64,000 nucleotides of DNA from Asterias rubens (taxonomy: Eukaryota; Echinodermata; Asteroidea; Forcipulatida; Asteriidae). Position numbers and translations under genes: made by a program. Below are positions 34,470 to 46,346 of this stretch, piece after piece. The stretch spans positions 62,001 through 126,000 of the forward strand of contig NW_022985697.1 of NCBI RefSeq assembly GCF_902459465.1, in the 5' to 3' direction. The notes under the pieces are model-generated. The model did no database searches. It had not been told where the DNA came from and worked only from the letters and a program-made list of their open reading frames with translations. How positions within the stretch are numbered: the stretch's first letter is position 1; every line of letters begins with the position of its first letter.

Positions 34470-35522
34470 GTGTTAGCAATGGGTGGTGAGTATCCTACTC
34501 CTAGTAGTATTAGGCATACCAGTAATTTACCGGGTGTAGGCCTATCTGTTAATTCCGGGCCTCAAAGTAATTTGTCCAACTCGCATGACGACTCCGTCAA
34601 TATTGTTAATACTAGTGGTGGCGTTGGGCCTCTTTGTGGCATAGATTTTGGGACGCGGCCAGTCCCAATTCCTCAGTTGGGCCTGACCAAGTTTACTCCA
34701 CTTGGGTTCCATGTTCCTCAAGCCATCAAGGACAAAATTTGGGAAGGGACCTTTGTTGATTTTTCTTTTTAGTACAAAGACACCGCCAATGCGGTAATGG
34801 CGAGAGCTCCCGATCAGAATAACTTGCAGTTTGTAATGAAGGGCAATCAGCTCGTCATAAAAAAGCCAGGGCCCTTGCGCAAAAAGCTGGATTCATTTGG
34901 GATGTGGCAATTGGCGTTTAACACGTTCATGTCAATTTTTGTCACCAAACATCCTACGCGCTGTGCAGAGTTGTTGAAGTATGCGGAGATAATTGGCACT
35001 GCATCAATTCAATATCCTGGTTTGGGCTGGCGAACATATGACGATCAATTTCGTCTAAAGCAAGAATCTGATCCGGGGCGATCGTGGGGCAACCTCCATA
35101 CTGAATTATGGTTAACAGTAGCCGCTGTTTCAACTCCATTTACCTCAAACTCCAATGTTTCTTCGCGTGCAACTGCACATGATAATAATGGGCACAATCA
35201 TGTTGTTCAACCGCCTAGGCCTGGTTTGTGTTTAGCGTGCAACAGCGCTACTGGGTGTCACTTTGGTGCATGTAGGTTTGCGCACAGTTGTAGCAAATGT
35301 CGGCTTTTTGGTCATGGCGCAGTTAGTTGCCGTAACGCTGGGCAATCTCGCTGGGCTAATTCCCCAAGAGCTCCCCCGCAAAGCGCTAAACCAGGCTTTC
35401 GTGCACAATTGGGAAGCGGGCAAGTTGCCAAATCGGCATCACAGCAGGCTCATAATCCAAATCCAGGGGGCGCTCTAGCGAAAGGAATTAATTATTCTTT
35501 TCGTTCTCCAAACTCCAATTAA
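34470..35522 (+). pseudogene. Gag-like ORF1 of a retroelement, probably a YR/DIRS-Ngaro-like relative
   Basis: The plus-strand frame contains PLGFHVPQAIKDKIWEGTFVDF, an in-frame TAG at 34770-34772, then (34797-35522) a helical region with FNTFMSIFVTKHPTRCAELL and GWRTYDDQFRL. A cysteine/histidine cluster (CLACNSATGCHFGACRFAHSC, CRLFGHGAVSC) follows, like a zinc knuckle. I associate this domain order with ORF1 proteins of tyrosine-recombinase retroelements in invertebrates, from memory. The nonsense codon and missing downstream enzymes make it a fossil. It is unlike the Gag of either DIRS element here. Confidence 0.6.
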
Positions 35523-35559
35523 CTGTGCTATTTTGGATTTATGGTTGACAGTGTACCCG

Positions 35560-35740
35560 TTAACTGGAGATGCAGGGATTTTGCGGTCTGGTTTTTCTAA
35601 AGGTTTTTCATTATGTTTTGATGGACCGCGCGTCCCCCGTGATTCAGGTTGTTTGGCCTCGGCTGCCGAGCGCCCTCAAGTGGTGAAAGAGAAGTTAGCA
35701 AAGGAGATTAAGGGTGTGTTGCTGGTCCATTTATCAACTT
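35560..35740 (+). pseudogene. N-terminal stub of the same element's reverse transcriptase ORF
   Basis: The peptide YPLTGDAGILRSGFSKGFSLC, then SAAERPQVVKEKLAKEIKG, resembles the region just upstream of RT in this class of element. It ends abruptly without RT motifs, so a deletion joined it to the non-coding DNA that follows. Confidence 0.5.
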
Positions 35741-35929
35741 GCAATGTTCTCCAATTGGGCTTGTTGCCATGTTCTCCCTGTGGGACGCGTTTGGCGTTTT
35801 TTACGGGATTCACACAGTGTTTCTGTTTTGGGGGTTATAGTTGCAAGTAAATGTACTTTTTCAAATTATTTCTTTCACTTTGTACACCTTGTTCAAGGAA
35901 CTTACACGCCCATTCGTATATTGAGTTAA

Positions 35930-36530
35930 AGTATTGTAACAATAAGTTGTGTTAGCGCTCTGAGGTTCCCTAGGGGCTAAGTTCGACCTCATGTCTCAAG
36001 GTGGAATTTTACAACTTAATTAATTGATTGATGGGTTAACCTCATTGTGTAAGGTATGACTAGTTTCAATAATTGTTTTAGTGCATTCTGACTGTGTGCC
36101 CACGTGATTGGAGTCAGGTGGGCATGCAGATTAATGTTTGGCCAGGTGCCAGTTAACAAATATAACATTTGTGTGCCAAATAAGTAATAGGGGCGTGGTG
36201 CCCATTAATGGTTGTGTCACGTGTACATTGGAAGAAGAAGCCATGTTGGCCAGATTTGTTGTGGTGTGGCAATTGTTTGCCAATTAATTACTTCGGGCAT
36301 GGTGCCCAGTAATGGTTGAGGTCATGTGTTCATGGGAAGAAGACTCCAGGTACTAGGCAAATTTGATGAGTGTTATGTGGGCAGAAGAAGCCAAGTACTG
36401 GCCAAACAATTGTGGGGTCATGTGTACCAGAAGCTATTTTTATGTGTGTGACTGGCTAGCCATAAGTTTTTCGGCAACCTTCACAATTTTTGTTTTGGAA
36501 ATAAAACAGTTTTCAGAGGCTGTGGCAATC
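35930..36530 (+). repeat. non-coding tail with imperfect tandem units
   Basis: Units with GTGGTGCCCANTAATGGTTG and GGAAGAAGA..CCA..T..GGCCA recur at about 36197, 36308 and 36380. It lies between the retroelement stub and the 3' end of NLR copy 3 and may be the element's terminal region. Confidence 0.45.
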
Positions 36531-36532
36531 AA

Positions 36533-39108
36533 TCAAAATATAATTTGTCTGCTTGTTTTATTCGTATCTGGTTGTTCAGACAACATCAATATGGGCGAAT
36601 TGCAGCCGATTGATGCATTAATGTGCTGCTTATCTTTATTTGTAAAGTAACTCATTCTGAGCCTTTTGAGGTGTTTGGTCATTAGCTTCAAATGAGGCGC
36701 CCAGAATGATGCACAGCCAATCAATGGATCATTTCTTGAGAGATCTAGATGATTCAGATTAGGCATGTCACTCACTGACTCAGCAATGGGCTCCATATCA
36801 CCACCTGTCAGATTACAATTCATCAATGTCAGTCTCTTAAGGTGGTTCATTTTCTTCAAATGCTGAGCCCACAATGATGCACAGCCACCCAATGCATTAT
36901 TACCCCTGAGGTTCAGATGAGCCAGAGTAGACACACCACTCAGTGCCACAGCAATTGGTTCAACATCTTTATTTATCAATTTGCACCCACGCAATTTCAC
37001 CTCCTCAAGGTGTCTCATTCCCTTCAAGTGCTGAGCCCACATCTTTGCACAACCACCCAAGTCTTGATTCCATGACAGATCAAGTTCAACCAGAGTAGAC
37101 ACACCACTCAGTGCCACAGCAATGGGCTCAATATCTGTACCTTGCACTGAACAGCCTTGCAAGTCAATATCTTGAAGGCATTCCATTTTCCCCAGTTCAG
37201 GAACCCAAATGGATGCACAGCCACCCAATGCTCTATTCCATGATACATCTAGATTAACCAGAGTGTCACCCATTGACTTGGCAATGGGTGACACATCTTG
37301 AGCTTTCAGTGAGCAACCATCCAAGCACAGATATTTGAGGCGCGTCAGTTTCATCAATTGAGGAGCCAACAATGACACAGAGCCACCCAAGGCTATGCTG
37401 TCTGAGAGCTTTAGCTCAGTCAATGTTGATGGACTTGCCAATGATGATAGGATTTGATTAGTATTGTCGGCAGTTAATGAGCTGCTCGGCAGAGAAAGAG
37501 TTTGTAAATTGGTCATTAGTTTTATTGACTTTACCAAATCTTCACCAAACCTTGGGAAATTTAAATAAGACACAACCAAACATTTAGCCTTTGTTAAATA
37601 ATCATTTCCTCTGCTGATGGCTGCCACTTGGTTCAGAAAATGAAAGAATGCATTTGTACTATCATTATTCCAACTGTGAAGTATAAGACGATCAGTCAGA
37701 ATTGAACTGATAACATTTGCTGGTGGCAGTTCCTGTGACTGACTCTCGAAATAACAAATAACGACAAGTTCCAAATTTCTGCCTTGATGCACCCTCTGTA
37801 AAATATGATTTGTACATGCCACATTGTCTCCACAACAAAACCGGAGCAGATAATCATATCGAGACACACTAGAAGAGGCTGTCAACTCAATCTGATCTAG
37901 GATTCTGTCAAATTCTTCGGTGTTTATCAAGCTTTGCCAGTACATCACTGCGCAATACTCCAGAAATGTGTGGTGTATAAAAGTTACTCGTTGATAGGTT
38001 TCAACCCCATCGATGACCCTCTCACCAGTGAGGACACCTGCATTCAGTGCTTTATCTAACACACTCTTTTCAAAGTCCCCTTCTCTAAAGGCAAATGACT
38101 GATCTTTAGAAAGGAGACTACCTAGAGCAACCTTTCCAATAGAAATCAAAATCTTAGATATTGCAGCGTCTTTGATGTCTCTTGTTTTTCTTTTGAATAT
38201 GTAATTCAGTGCTTTGTTATACAGTCGTGTCATTGTGTCTGGGAGGGTGTTCTTTGTGCTCCCCATCAGCAAACACATCAGCAGCAGTAGCATGGGACTC
38301 TTTGCCAAATCAGACAAGGTATCTGATTGTTTTATCTGCTCTGTAAGCTTGCTAGCCTTGACATGAGCATCAGGGAAGAATTTATTCACATATTCCTCTT
38401 TATCTGTATCGGAAAAGCCCTCAACTCTCACATGAGCATAGGGCTTTTCAACCAATGATGAGTTGACTAATTTGTCAAGGGGAGGACGGGATGTAATAAC
38501 TACCCAACATTCTGTGCCCAGCTTTCGATTAAGAATATTGAGAATCGAACCAAATGAGGATGTGTCAAGCGGATAAAATTTAAATTCATCAAATCCATCC
38601 AAGAGAATCAATACTTTGTCTTGGTTCTTGTCAACAAACTCTTTCAAGGCAGATTGATCTAATGTGTCTTTGTCCAGCAGCATCTTGAATATTGCTTCTG
38701 TTAGGTTGGAGCTTTTTTTTAAAGAGTGCATTTTGAAAGCAAACACAAGTTTGAACTTATTGAGTGTCTCACTGTTACCAATTGCCCAATCATAAGCAAT
38801 TTTGTCAATTAGGGTTGTCTTGCCAATTCCTGCTGATCCGCTCACAATGATACGTTTGATTGGATAACCCTCCCTGGTCTTAAAGAAGAAAATCTCCTCA
38901 TACAAATTAATTTTATTGTGTTGAATCTTCCCTCTTGTGTCAACTAGTTCATCTAAACATAGCTTAGTGTAGATGTCCATTATGTGTATCTTATCATCAT
39001 CAACCAATGGGAACATCTGTATATAGCTACCTGTACTTGTGTACTTTTTTTTCAGTGCCTCGTTAGCCTTTTGTTCAACAGCTTGAACTTGATCTGGTTC
39101 TGGTGTTC
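36533..39108 (-). CDS. NLR copy 3: intact NACHT-LRR exon
   Basis: The minus-strand frame is open from the splice acceptor at 39109-39110 (TTTTGTAACAG, then GAACACC; phase 1) to the stop at 36533. If read from an in-frame ATG at 39163 within the preceding intron the product is 876 aa. In that numbering Walker A (GSAGIGKTT) is residues 109-117, Walker B (LILLDGFDE) about 185-193 and VITSRPP about 222-228. The winged-helix end carries IHHTFLEYCAVMYW, and LRRs run from about 550 to 850 in 54-residue double units with LGGCASLWAQHLKKM-type cores. The product should be an ATP-binding receptor that oligomerises on ligand or damage sensing. No CARD, PYD, death or TIR domain lies in the exon. The N-terminal exons may be those at 46347-49696, shared with copy 4 (inference). 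Confidence 0.9.
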
Positions 39109-39110
39109 CT

Positions 39111-39163
39111 GTTACAAAACATAAAAATATAACACAATTCATCACTAACATGATTACACTCAC
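39111..39163 (-). promoter_or_regulatory. in-frame hydrophobic leader read from the intron end of NLR copy 3
   Basis: Directly upstream of the acceptor an in-frame ATG gives MSVIMLVMNCVIFLCFVT. A near-identical leader precedes NLR copy 4 (43918-43973). If transcription starts inside the intron, this would act as a signal or anchor peptide. It may equally be an intron tail that happens to be open in both because they are duplicates. Confidence 0.35.
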
Positions 39164-40490
39164 AACACATGTCCTTTGAATAATCTGTTCAACTCACAAA
39201 GTTTAACAACTTTTTTAGTGACAATATCCACAGCAGCTGGTTTTCACCTCTGAGTTCAAGTGAATGTGTTTGAGGAAGACCACAGAGCTGGATTTTATTG
39301 ATATTCTTTCCTCTTTTCAAATTCCTTTTCGCCAGTCATGTGATTGCCAATCATGTGACAATCCTATGCAACGGATGTCTGAGCTATGGTGTCTCAGTAG
39401 AATTTAAAAAAAAAAATTTATAGTAAATTTCTTTGACATGAGTGGTTTCGTATCATATAATTTCAACACATTTTACTGAATAAGTTGACATGGTGAGATA
39501 TTAGTATCATGGCACTCGAAGCACCATACATGTTGTTTCAATACTTACAACCTCTTCCAACTTGAACAAAAGTTTTTGTGAAATTTTTATAGCAGATAAC
39601 TGCATCTATTGACTAGAACGCTAACTTGCTCTGCGTTTTGAAGCCTCCCTGGGCGCAGACATGTTCGATGTGGTGCGTGACTACGGACTGATTTTCATTT
39701 TAAGAGAACACACATGGCCACGAAAATGGATGCGCCCACACAGCATAAAAACATAAGTGCGTGTATAAAGGGGAGTTAGCACTCTAGTCAATTTATGTAG
39801 CTTGTCATGAATATTGACACCATGTGTCGTTTAGACTTTGCTTCAAGTCAAAAATATTGATGTTAAGTTTTCCTTAGCAGTAATACTTGGCCTATACATA
39901 TTAAAGTCAATTTGTGCTCGGAATATTAGCCTGCTGAACTTGGTTAGGGCTAACTGTGATCATGTGATGATTGGTGGCTCTGAACTTGCTGAAGATCAGG
40001 TTTAATATCTAATGAAAGAATAACATCAATTGAGGTTCACATTCCAGAGATGACACTCATACTGAAGATTGTTTCAAATTCTACTTTGACAATAATTTTG
40101 GTTACATATTTTTTATGTCAAGGCCATTCTCAAAATTTCTGTACATGTTTGTACCATGGAGGAAGGAAGAGAAGGAGTTCGAAAGACGAGACTAACCGCA
40201 GAGTAACAAAAGAAAAACCCTGACAATGCCCCTGTCTGACCAGTGGAAAAAGATAGGAGACCTCCAGCTGGGTGGCCGATTAACAAGCGGGATTAGATCT
40301 CTCTGTACAGAACGTGTGGTACCGCCACTCTGCACTGTTGCCTGCGTGTTAAGATGAATCATTGGAGACACAAGATTTGCGAAATTACACAGTTTTCGCA
40401 TGCGCATTGTGTTTTCTTATCTTCATGGATGTGCACACGGTACAAACGATTGTGTTGTTTCCAAAGTTTTATAAATTAATCTGTTATTGT
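39164..40490. other. NLR copy 3 upstream region
   Basis: No gene. The first several hundred bases are homologous to 43974-44330 upstream of copy 4 (GTTCAAGTGAANGTGTTTGAGGA). About 39960-40070 resembles 4110-4230 upstream of copy 1 (GATGATTGGTGGCTC, GAAGATCAGGTTTAATATCT). This shows the duplication units include intron or flank DNA. Confidence 0.6.
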
Positions 40491-40560
40491 GGAAGTGTCG
40501 TGGCCGAGCGGTTAAGAGCACCGAATTCAAACTCTGGTGTTTCTGATCAACAAAGTTACT
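40491..40560 (+). mobile_element. truncated tRNA-derived SINE
   Basis: GGAAGTGTCGTGGCCGAGCG and following bases match the head of the full SINE at 50378-50815, then diverge after CTGATCAACA. Confidence 0.75.
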
Positions 40561-40879
40561 GGTCTCAGAATATTAGCAGTGTCATTCCCTAATTAATACA
40601 TGTAAGTGAATTTACAGCTCTTCTACAACACCTAAATATAGCAATTTCCTACTAAATGACATGATTTGACTGAGCGCCTGACAGCAGCCACTCAAATCAG
40701 TTTTGTGTTTGTTTGCTAATTTCTTAGTATATTGCTCATTTTGTGTTCTTATTTTTATACAACTGAATTTGTTACTACACCTGGAATCTACAGGACTTTT
40801 TCTGTGTATCCTGGAGTCATCTGAATTGTGAAAATAGTGTTTTTCTGTTGGAAATTTTCACTGTCTCAGTTGAGAATTC

Positions 40880-42500
40880 TGGTGTATAAAGCTACACACA
40901 CTTAGGCGGCTGCATCCTGTGCAGTCATCCACCTAGTCCATGGACATTGTTCGCCCATCTGGGGACAATGGAGGTAAGTATCCTTTTCATTCTCTCTCTG
41001 CTTGCTAGACCATTGTACTGTACTGACTCATCTGTGGTCAGCTTTGTTCCATCGGCATCAATTGTGTCTGGTGCTTGCATTCTGCAAAAGACTATGACAA
41101 CTCCCCAGCCACTTTTCATTTGGAAATTGTGATTTTTGGTGACATTGCTGTAAATCCTGGCCCTGAAGCTGAAAATAACCCTAACTCAGCAGAAGCTAGT
41201 CCAAACTCTGCAAAATCCTACTCACGAAACAAGCTTCTCAGTCTCCGTTATGCCCCATTCCACACGTGCTACAACTCTGCTGCCTTTCTGTATATTATCA
41301 TTACAGAACCTTGGCCTTTTTGTAAATCCCAGCACTTTTTAACGACCTACACATCGTGGTAAAAAAGCTGGTCGCCGTAGAACTGTTCATAAACCCCCTG
41401 TACCCGAAGTTCATTCCCATCTGTTTCAGTACCAGTGACTCCAGCCAAATCTCAACTCAGCCTTTGTGTTATAAACACACAGTCCATCTGTAACAAGTAT
41501 GACGATTTTGCTGATTTTGTTCTGCAAAAAGATCTGGACCTTGTTGCCGTTTCAGAAACATGGTTGAGACCAGACGACAACTTCACATCCCAAGACCTCA
41601 CAAGACTGGTGGAGGAGTTGCAATACTGTACAGATCTACTTTATCTGTCTCTGTGAAAAGTAATGACGTCCAGTTCACAACTTTTGAATCTCTTAATGCT
41701 GAAGTTTCCGGAAACTCTAAATCTGTTCGCCTTGTCATTGTATACAGACCTGAAAGAGATTCAAACGGCCAACATGTGACTTTCTCAATTTTTCTAAGGG
41801 AGTTTGAGAATTTGATTTTGGAATATCTGCTTCATCCATCGAAAATCATCATCACCGGCGACTTTAACATTCATGTTGATGACGTCCACAACACCAATGC
41901 AAACCAGTTTAAGCATCTACTTCAAGCTTTTGGTCTCACCTAGCATATCAAGGAGCCGACTCATCGTCTCGGTCATTGCCTGGACCTTGTCTCAACTCGT
42001 GAAATTTTCCCACCAATTCTCTCAAACTTTGTTATTCCACCTGGATTATCAGACCATTATGCAGTCATGTGTAACTTGAGTCTGTGCAAGCCCAAAGTCC
42101 CAACCGTTACTATAAAGAGCCGACAATTGAAACATGTGAATCCTCCCGAAGTGTTCCGCGACATAGGCACCCATTTAGCAAATCTAGAAGTTGATCAAGA
42201 CTGCTTGGATTCCTATGTCAGCCAATTTGAGAGTACAGTCAGTGACATCTTGGATAAATGCGCACCTGGAAAACGAGATCAGTCAAGGTCCGAACTGAAG
42301 TCTCCTGGTTCAATGTAATATTCGTACAGCGAGAAAAATCTGTCGTCAACTGGAGCGGAAGTGGCGGAAAAATGGCAAACTGGCAAAACAACGACAAGAA
42401 TATCTCAACCAATGTAAAGTAGTTAGGAATTTGATCAACCAGTCAAAGATCATCCATTATTCATCTCAAGTACAAGAATCCTCAGGAGATCAAAAGAAGC
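40880..42500 (+). pseudogene. APE-type non-LTR retrotransposon fragment (endonuclease part)
   Basis: In order on the plus strand: a short hydrophobic N-terminus (MEVSILFILSLLARPLYC, from 40968), a 2A-like motif GDIAVNPGP (41138-41164), then endonuclease motifs NTQSICNKYDDFADFV, LDLVAVSETWL, GGGVAILYRS, IIITGDFNIH and a decayed GLSDHYAVMC. These form the AP-endonuclease-like domain of CR1/L2/Jockey-type LINEs. The frame changes near 41050 and 41620 and a TAG interrupts at 41941-41943. The copy stops near 42500, inside NLR copy 4, with no RT. The lack of a 3' end suggests later rearrangement rather than simple 5' truncation. Confidence 0.8.
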
Positions 42501-42514
42501 ATTCGGTGGATAAC

Positions 42515-43915
42515 ATTCGGTGGTGGCAGTTTGTTTGACTGACTCTCGAAATAACAAATAACGACAAGCTTCAAATTTCTGCCTTGATGCACCCTCTGTA
42601 AAATATGATTTGTACATGCTTCATTGTCTCCACAACAAAACCGGAGCAGATAATCATATCGAGACACACGAGAAGAGCCTGTCAACTGAGCAGCTGCCTG
42701 ATCTAGGATTCTGTCAAATTTCACAGTGTTTATCAAGCTTTGCCAGTACATTGCTGCGCAATACTCCAGTAATGTGTGGTGCATAAAAGACACTCTTTGA
42801 TAGGTATCAAGCCCATCAATGACCATCTCACTAGTGAGGACACCTGCATTCATTGCTGCATCTAACGCACTCTTTTCAAAGTCCCCTTCTCTAAAGGCAA
42901 ATGACTCATCAGTATAAATCAGACGATCTAAAGCAATCTTTCCAATAGAAATCAAAATCTTAGATATTGCAGCGTCTTCGATGTCGCTTGTTTTTCTTTT
43001 GAATATGTAATTCAGTGCTTTGGTAATACAGTTGTGTCATTGTGTCTGGGAGGGTGTTCTCTGTGCTCCCCACCAGCAAACACATCAGCAGCAGTAGCAT
43101 GGGACTCTTTGCCAAATCAGACAAGGTTTCTGATTGTTTTATCTGCTCTGTAAGCCTGCTAGCCTTGTCACGATCTTCAGTGAAGAATTTGTTCACATAT
43201 TCCTTTTTATCTGTATCTGAAAACCCCTCAACTCTCACATGAGCATAGGGCTTTTTAACCAATGATGAGTTGACTAATTTGTCAAGGGGAGGACGGGATG
43301 TAATAACTACCCAACATTCTGTGCCCAGCTTTCGATGAATAATATTGAGAATCGAACGAAATGAGGATGTGTCAAGCTGGTCAAATTTAAATTCATCGAA
43401 TCCATCCAAGAGAATCAATACTTTGTCTTGGTTCTTGTCAATAAAATCTTCCAAAGCAGATTGATCTACAGAGTCATTGGCCACTAGCTGATTACCGATT
43501 GCTTCTGTTAACTCCGTGCTTTGTTTTAATGAGCACATTTTGAGAGCAAAAACAAGTTTGAACTTATTGAGTGTCTCACTGTTGCCCATTGCCCAATCAT
43601 AAGCAATTTTGTCAATTAGGGTTGTCTTGCCAATTCCTGCTGATCCGCTTGCAACAATACGTTTGATTGGATTACCCTCCCTGGTCTGAAAGTGGAAAAT
43701 CTCTTCATATGAACTAATTTTCTTGTGTTGAGTCTTCCTTCTTGTGTCAACTAGTTCATCTAAACATAGCTTACTGTAGATGTCCATTATGTGTCTCTTA
43801 CTATCATCAACCAATGGGAGCATCTGTACATAGCTACCTGTATTTGTGTACTTTTCTTTCAGTGCCTTGTTCGCCTTTTGTTCAACAGTTTGAACTTGAT
43901 CTGGGTCTGGTGTTC
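42515..43915 (-). pseudogene. NLR copy 4: NACHT half, frameshifted and cut by a LINE
   Basis: From the acceptor at 43916-43917 (CGTAATGTCAG, then GAACACC; phase 1) the minus strand encodes a lead-in, Walker A (GSAGIGKTT), Walker B (VLILLDGFDEF) and VITSRPP. Near 43025 there is one extra base relative to copy 3 (TTGGTAATAC against TTGTTATAC), which ends the first frame. The original frame resumes from 42955 (ISIGKIALDRLIYTDESFAF) to about 42515, where LINE DNA replaces the LRR region. The exon cannot give a full receptor. A frameshifted transcript would make a truncated NACHT protein. Confidence 0.88.
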
Positions 43916-43917
43916 CT

Positions 43918-43973
43918 GACATTACGAAATATAAAAATAAACAAAAATTCATCACTAACATGATTACACTCAC
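43918..43973 (-). promoter_or_regulatory. in-frame hydrophobic leader upstream of NLR copy 4
   Basis: MSVIMLVMNFCLFLYFVM reads in frame into the exon and parallels 39111-39163. See copy 3 for interpretation. Confidence 0.35.
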
Positions 43974-44825
43974 AACACAAGTCCTTCGAATAAATTGTTC
44001 AACTCACAACATTTAACAACTTTTGTTGTGACAGATCCACAGCAGCTGGTTTTCACCTCTGAGTTCAAGTGAACGTGTTTGAGGAGGACCACAGAGCTGG
44101 ATTTTATTTACATTCTTTCCTCTTTTCAAATTCCTTTTCGCCAGTCATGTGATTGCCAATCATGTGACAATTATATGCAATGGATGTCTGAGCTATGGTG
44201 TCTCAAAGTAGAAATTTAGTTTGTAGTAAACAAATTTTGCATGGTTGGTTCATATCATATCATTTCAACACATTTTACTGAATAAGTTGACATGGTGATA
44301 TATTAGTATCATGGCACTCCCCTTAAGGTGATCCCCTAGCTGCCGCTTCCCAGGTTGTATCGTAATTTGGGTGTGATCCCTGGCTACACGGCAGTTAACG
44401 GTTGTATGGCTTCTGACTGGCACCCCTGAACAAAGATATTGACAAAATAGGGACACCGCCAATATTTACAAATTTACCCAGTCAGTTTCCCTTGTGGTTT
44501 ATATTGGTTATAATTATATTAATAATGACTAAACGTGAGGTGTTTGTCCACAAACACAAAGCTGTTCTGTGTTTATATATTTTTTTCATTGAAGTGCTTC
44601 AAATAGTATATAGTTTGTCTGATTTCAAGATAGAAGAGGTGTTGTCTTGAACAGGCCGTTTTTTCCACTTAAGCGTCCCTAAAAACCTAAACATAGTCTT
44701 ATTATCAATAATAATATCTCTCAGAAAGACACTCACGCAAAGGAACTCTGCTAATGGCAGTGCTTTGGGGGCATGGTTGGCTTTTACTTAAAGCGCTCGC
44801 TTCTCACCAAGGTGACCCATATCGT

Positions 44826-45840
44826 ATTGCAGGCTGGCATAGTTTATATATCATTAAGAGGATGCTATTAGTTGGTCAGACAGTAGGAGGGTTGACTGTG
44901 TACTGTGTGCCTTCCATCACCAGATCATATTGCAGGCTGGTATTGTTAATAATTTTATCATTCAAGACTGGGGGATGCTTTTATTGGTCAGACAGTAGGA
45001 GGGTTGACTGTGTACTGTGTGAATACCATCATATATTGCAGGCTGGCATAGTTTATATATCATTAAGAGGATGCTATTAGTTGGTCAGACAGTAGGAGGG
45101 TTGACTGTGTACTGTGTGCCTTCCATCACCAGATCATATTGCAGGCTGGTATTGTTAATTATTGTATCATTCAAGACTGGGGGATGCTTTTAATTGGTCA
45201 GACAGTAGGAGGGTTGACTGTGTACTGTGTGAATACCATCATATCATATTGCAGGCTGGCATAGTTTGTATATCATTTAGAGGATGCTATTAGTTGGTCA
45301 GACAGTAGGAGGGTTGACTGTGTACTGTGTGCCTTCCATCACCAGATCATATTGCAGGCTGGTATTGTTAATAATTTTATCATTCAAGACTGGGGGATGC
45401 TTTTAATTGGTCAGACAGTAGGAGGGTTTACTGTGTACTGTGTGAATACCATTATATCATATTGCAGGCTGGCATAGTTTATATATCATTAAGAGGATGC
45501 TATTAGTTGGTCAGACAGTAGGAGGGTTGACTGTGTACTGTGTGCCTTCCATCACCAGATCATATTGCAGGCTGGTATTGTTAATAATTTTATCATTCGA
45601 GACTGGGGGATGCTTTTAATTGGTCAGACAGTAGGAGGGTTGACTGTGTACTGTGTGCATGCCATCATATCATAATGCAGGCTGGCTTAGTTTATACATG
45701 TACATCATTCAAGAGGATGCTATTAGTTGGTTAGACAGTAGGAGGGTTGACTGTGTACTGTGTGCATGCATTCACCCTATCATAATGCAGGCTGCATAAT
45801 TTATATCATTTAAGATGCTTTTAATTGGTTAGACAGTAAC
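44826..45840 (+). repeat. minisatellite with dimeric higher-order repeat
   Basis: Two related units of roughly 100 bp alternate. One has CATAGTTTATATATCATTAA and AGGATGCTATTAGTTGGTCA with CTTCCATCACCAGATC. The other has TATTGTTAATAATTTTATCA and GGGGGATGCTTTTAATTGGT with GAATACCATCATATC. Both share GGTCAGACAGTAGGAGGGTT and GACTGTGTACTGTGTG. The array lies in the predicted intron between the linker exon at 46347 and NLR copy 4. The last units are degenerate. Confidence 0.85.
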
Positions 45841-46346
45841 AAATGTTGACTTGGTGAGACGATTTTTAAGTTTTATGGCACTCTCTGAGCACCGTAAGTT
45901 CCATATGTACAATTTGTTTCATCTGATCAAAACTTTTAAATTTTCGACAAAGCAGAAAATGGTATCCCGATGCATTGGATTTAGGTTTTTTTTTTGCACT
46001 GATGAATTCTCTGCTAAGAAGAATGTGTTAAACTCTGGTTGCCTAATTGTTTGAGTCAGGGTATTTCCAGATTTTATACAACACTTTAATATAATAATTT
46101 CCTATGAAGGAGAATCAAATAATGATCAATATTCGGGAGCATTCTTGACTTCAAAACCTAATGCTTTCAGTACAAATCATAAATATTGAAACCTAGTTTC
46201 ATGTTTGAGTTTGATTCAAGTCCAAAATATCAACGTTGATTACTTTTCTGTATTGCTTGCCCCATACAAGTTGAAAATATAACGTCAATTTCTATTAGTG
46301 ATTTTATAGAAACATCAAAGTAAAAGTCAAAATGTTCTGTATTTAC
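45841..46346. other. intron DNA, no feature seen
   Basis: TTGACTTGGTGAGACGATTT and GGCACTCTCTGAGCACCG resemble intron text near 39485-39525 and 44285-44320. No exon is seen. Confidence 0.5.

Noticed and set aside
35533-35850. Complete small gene
   Set aside because: Only the first half resembles anything (an RT-ORF N-terminus); the rest is unrelated read-through after a deletion.
45001-45840. CRISPR-like repeat array
   Set aside because: Units are about 100 bp, contiguous and alternate in two related forms; there are no unique spacers and the DNA is eukaryotic.
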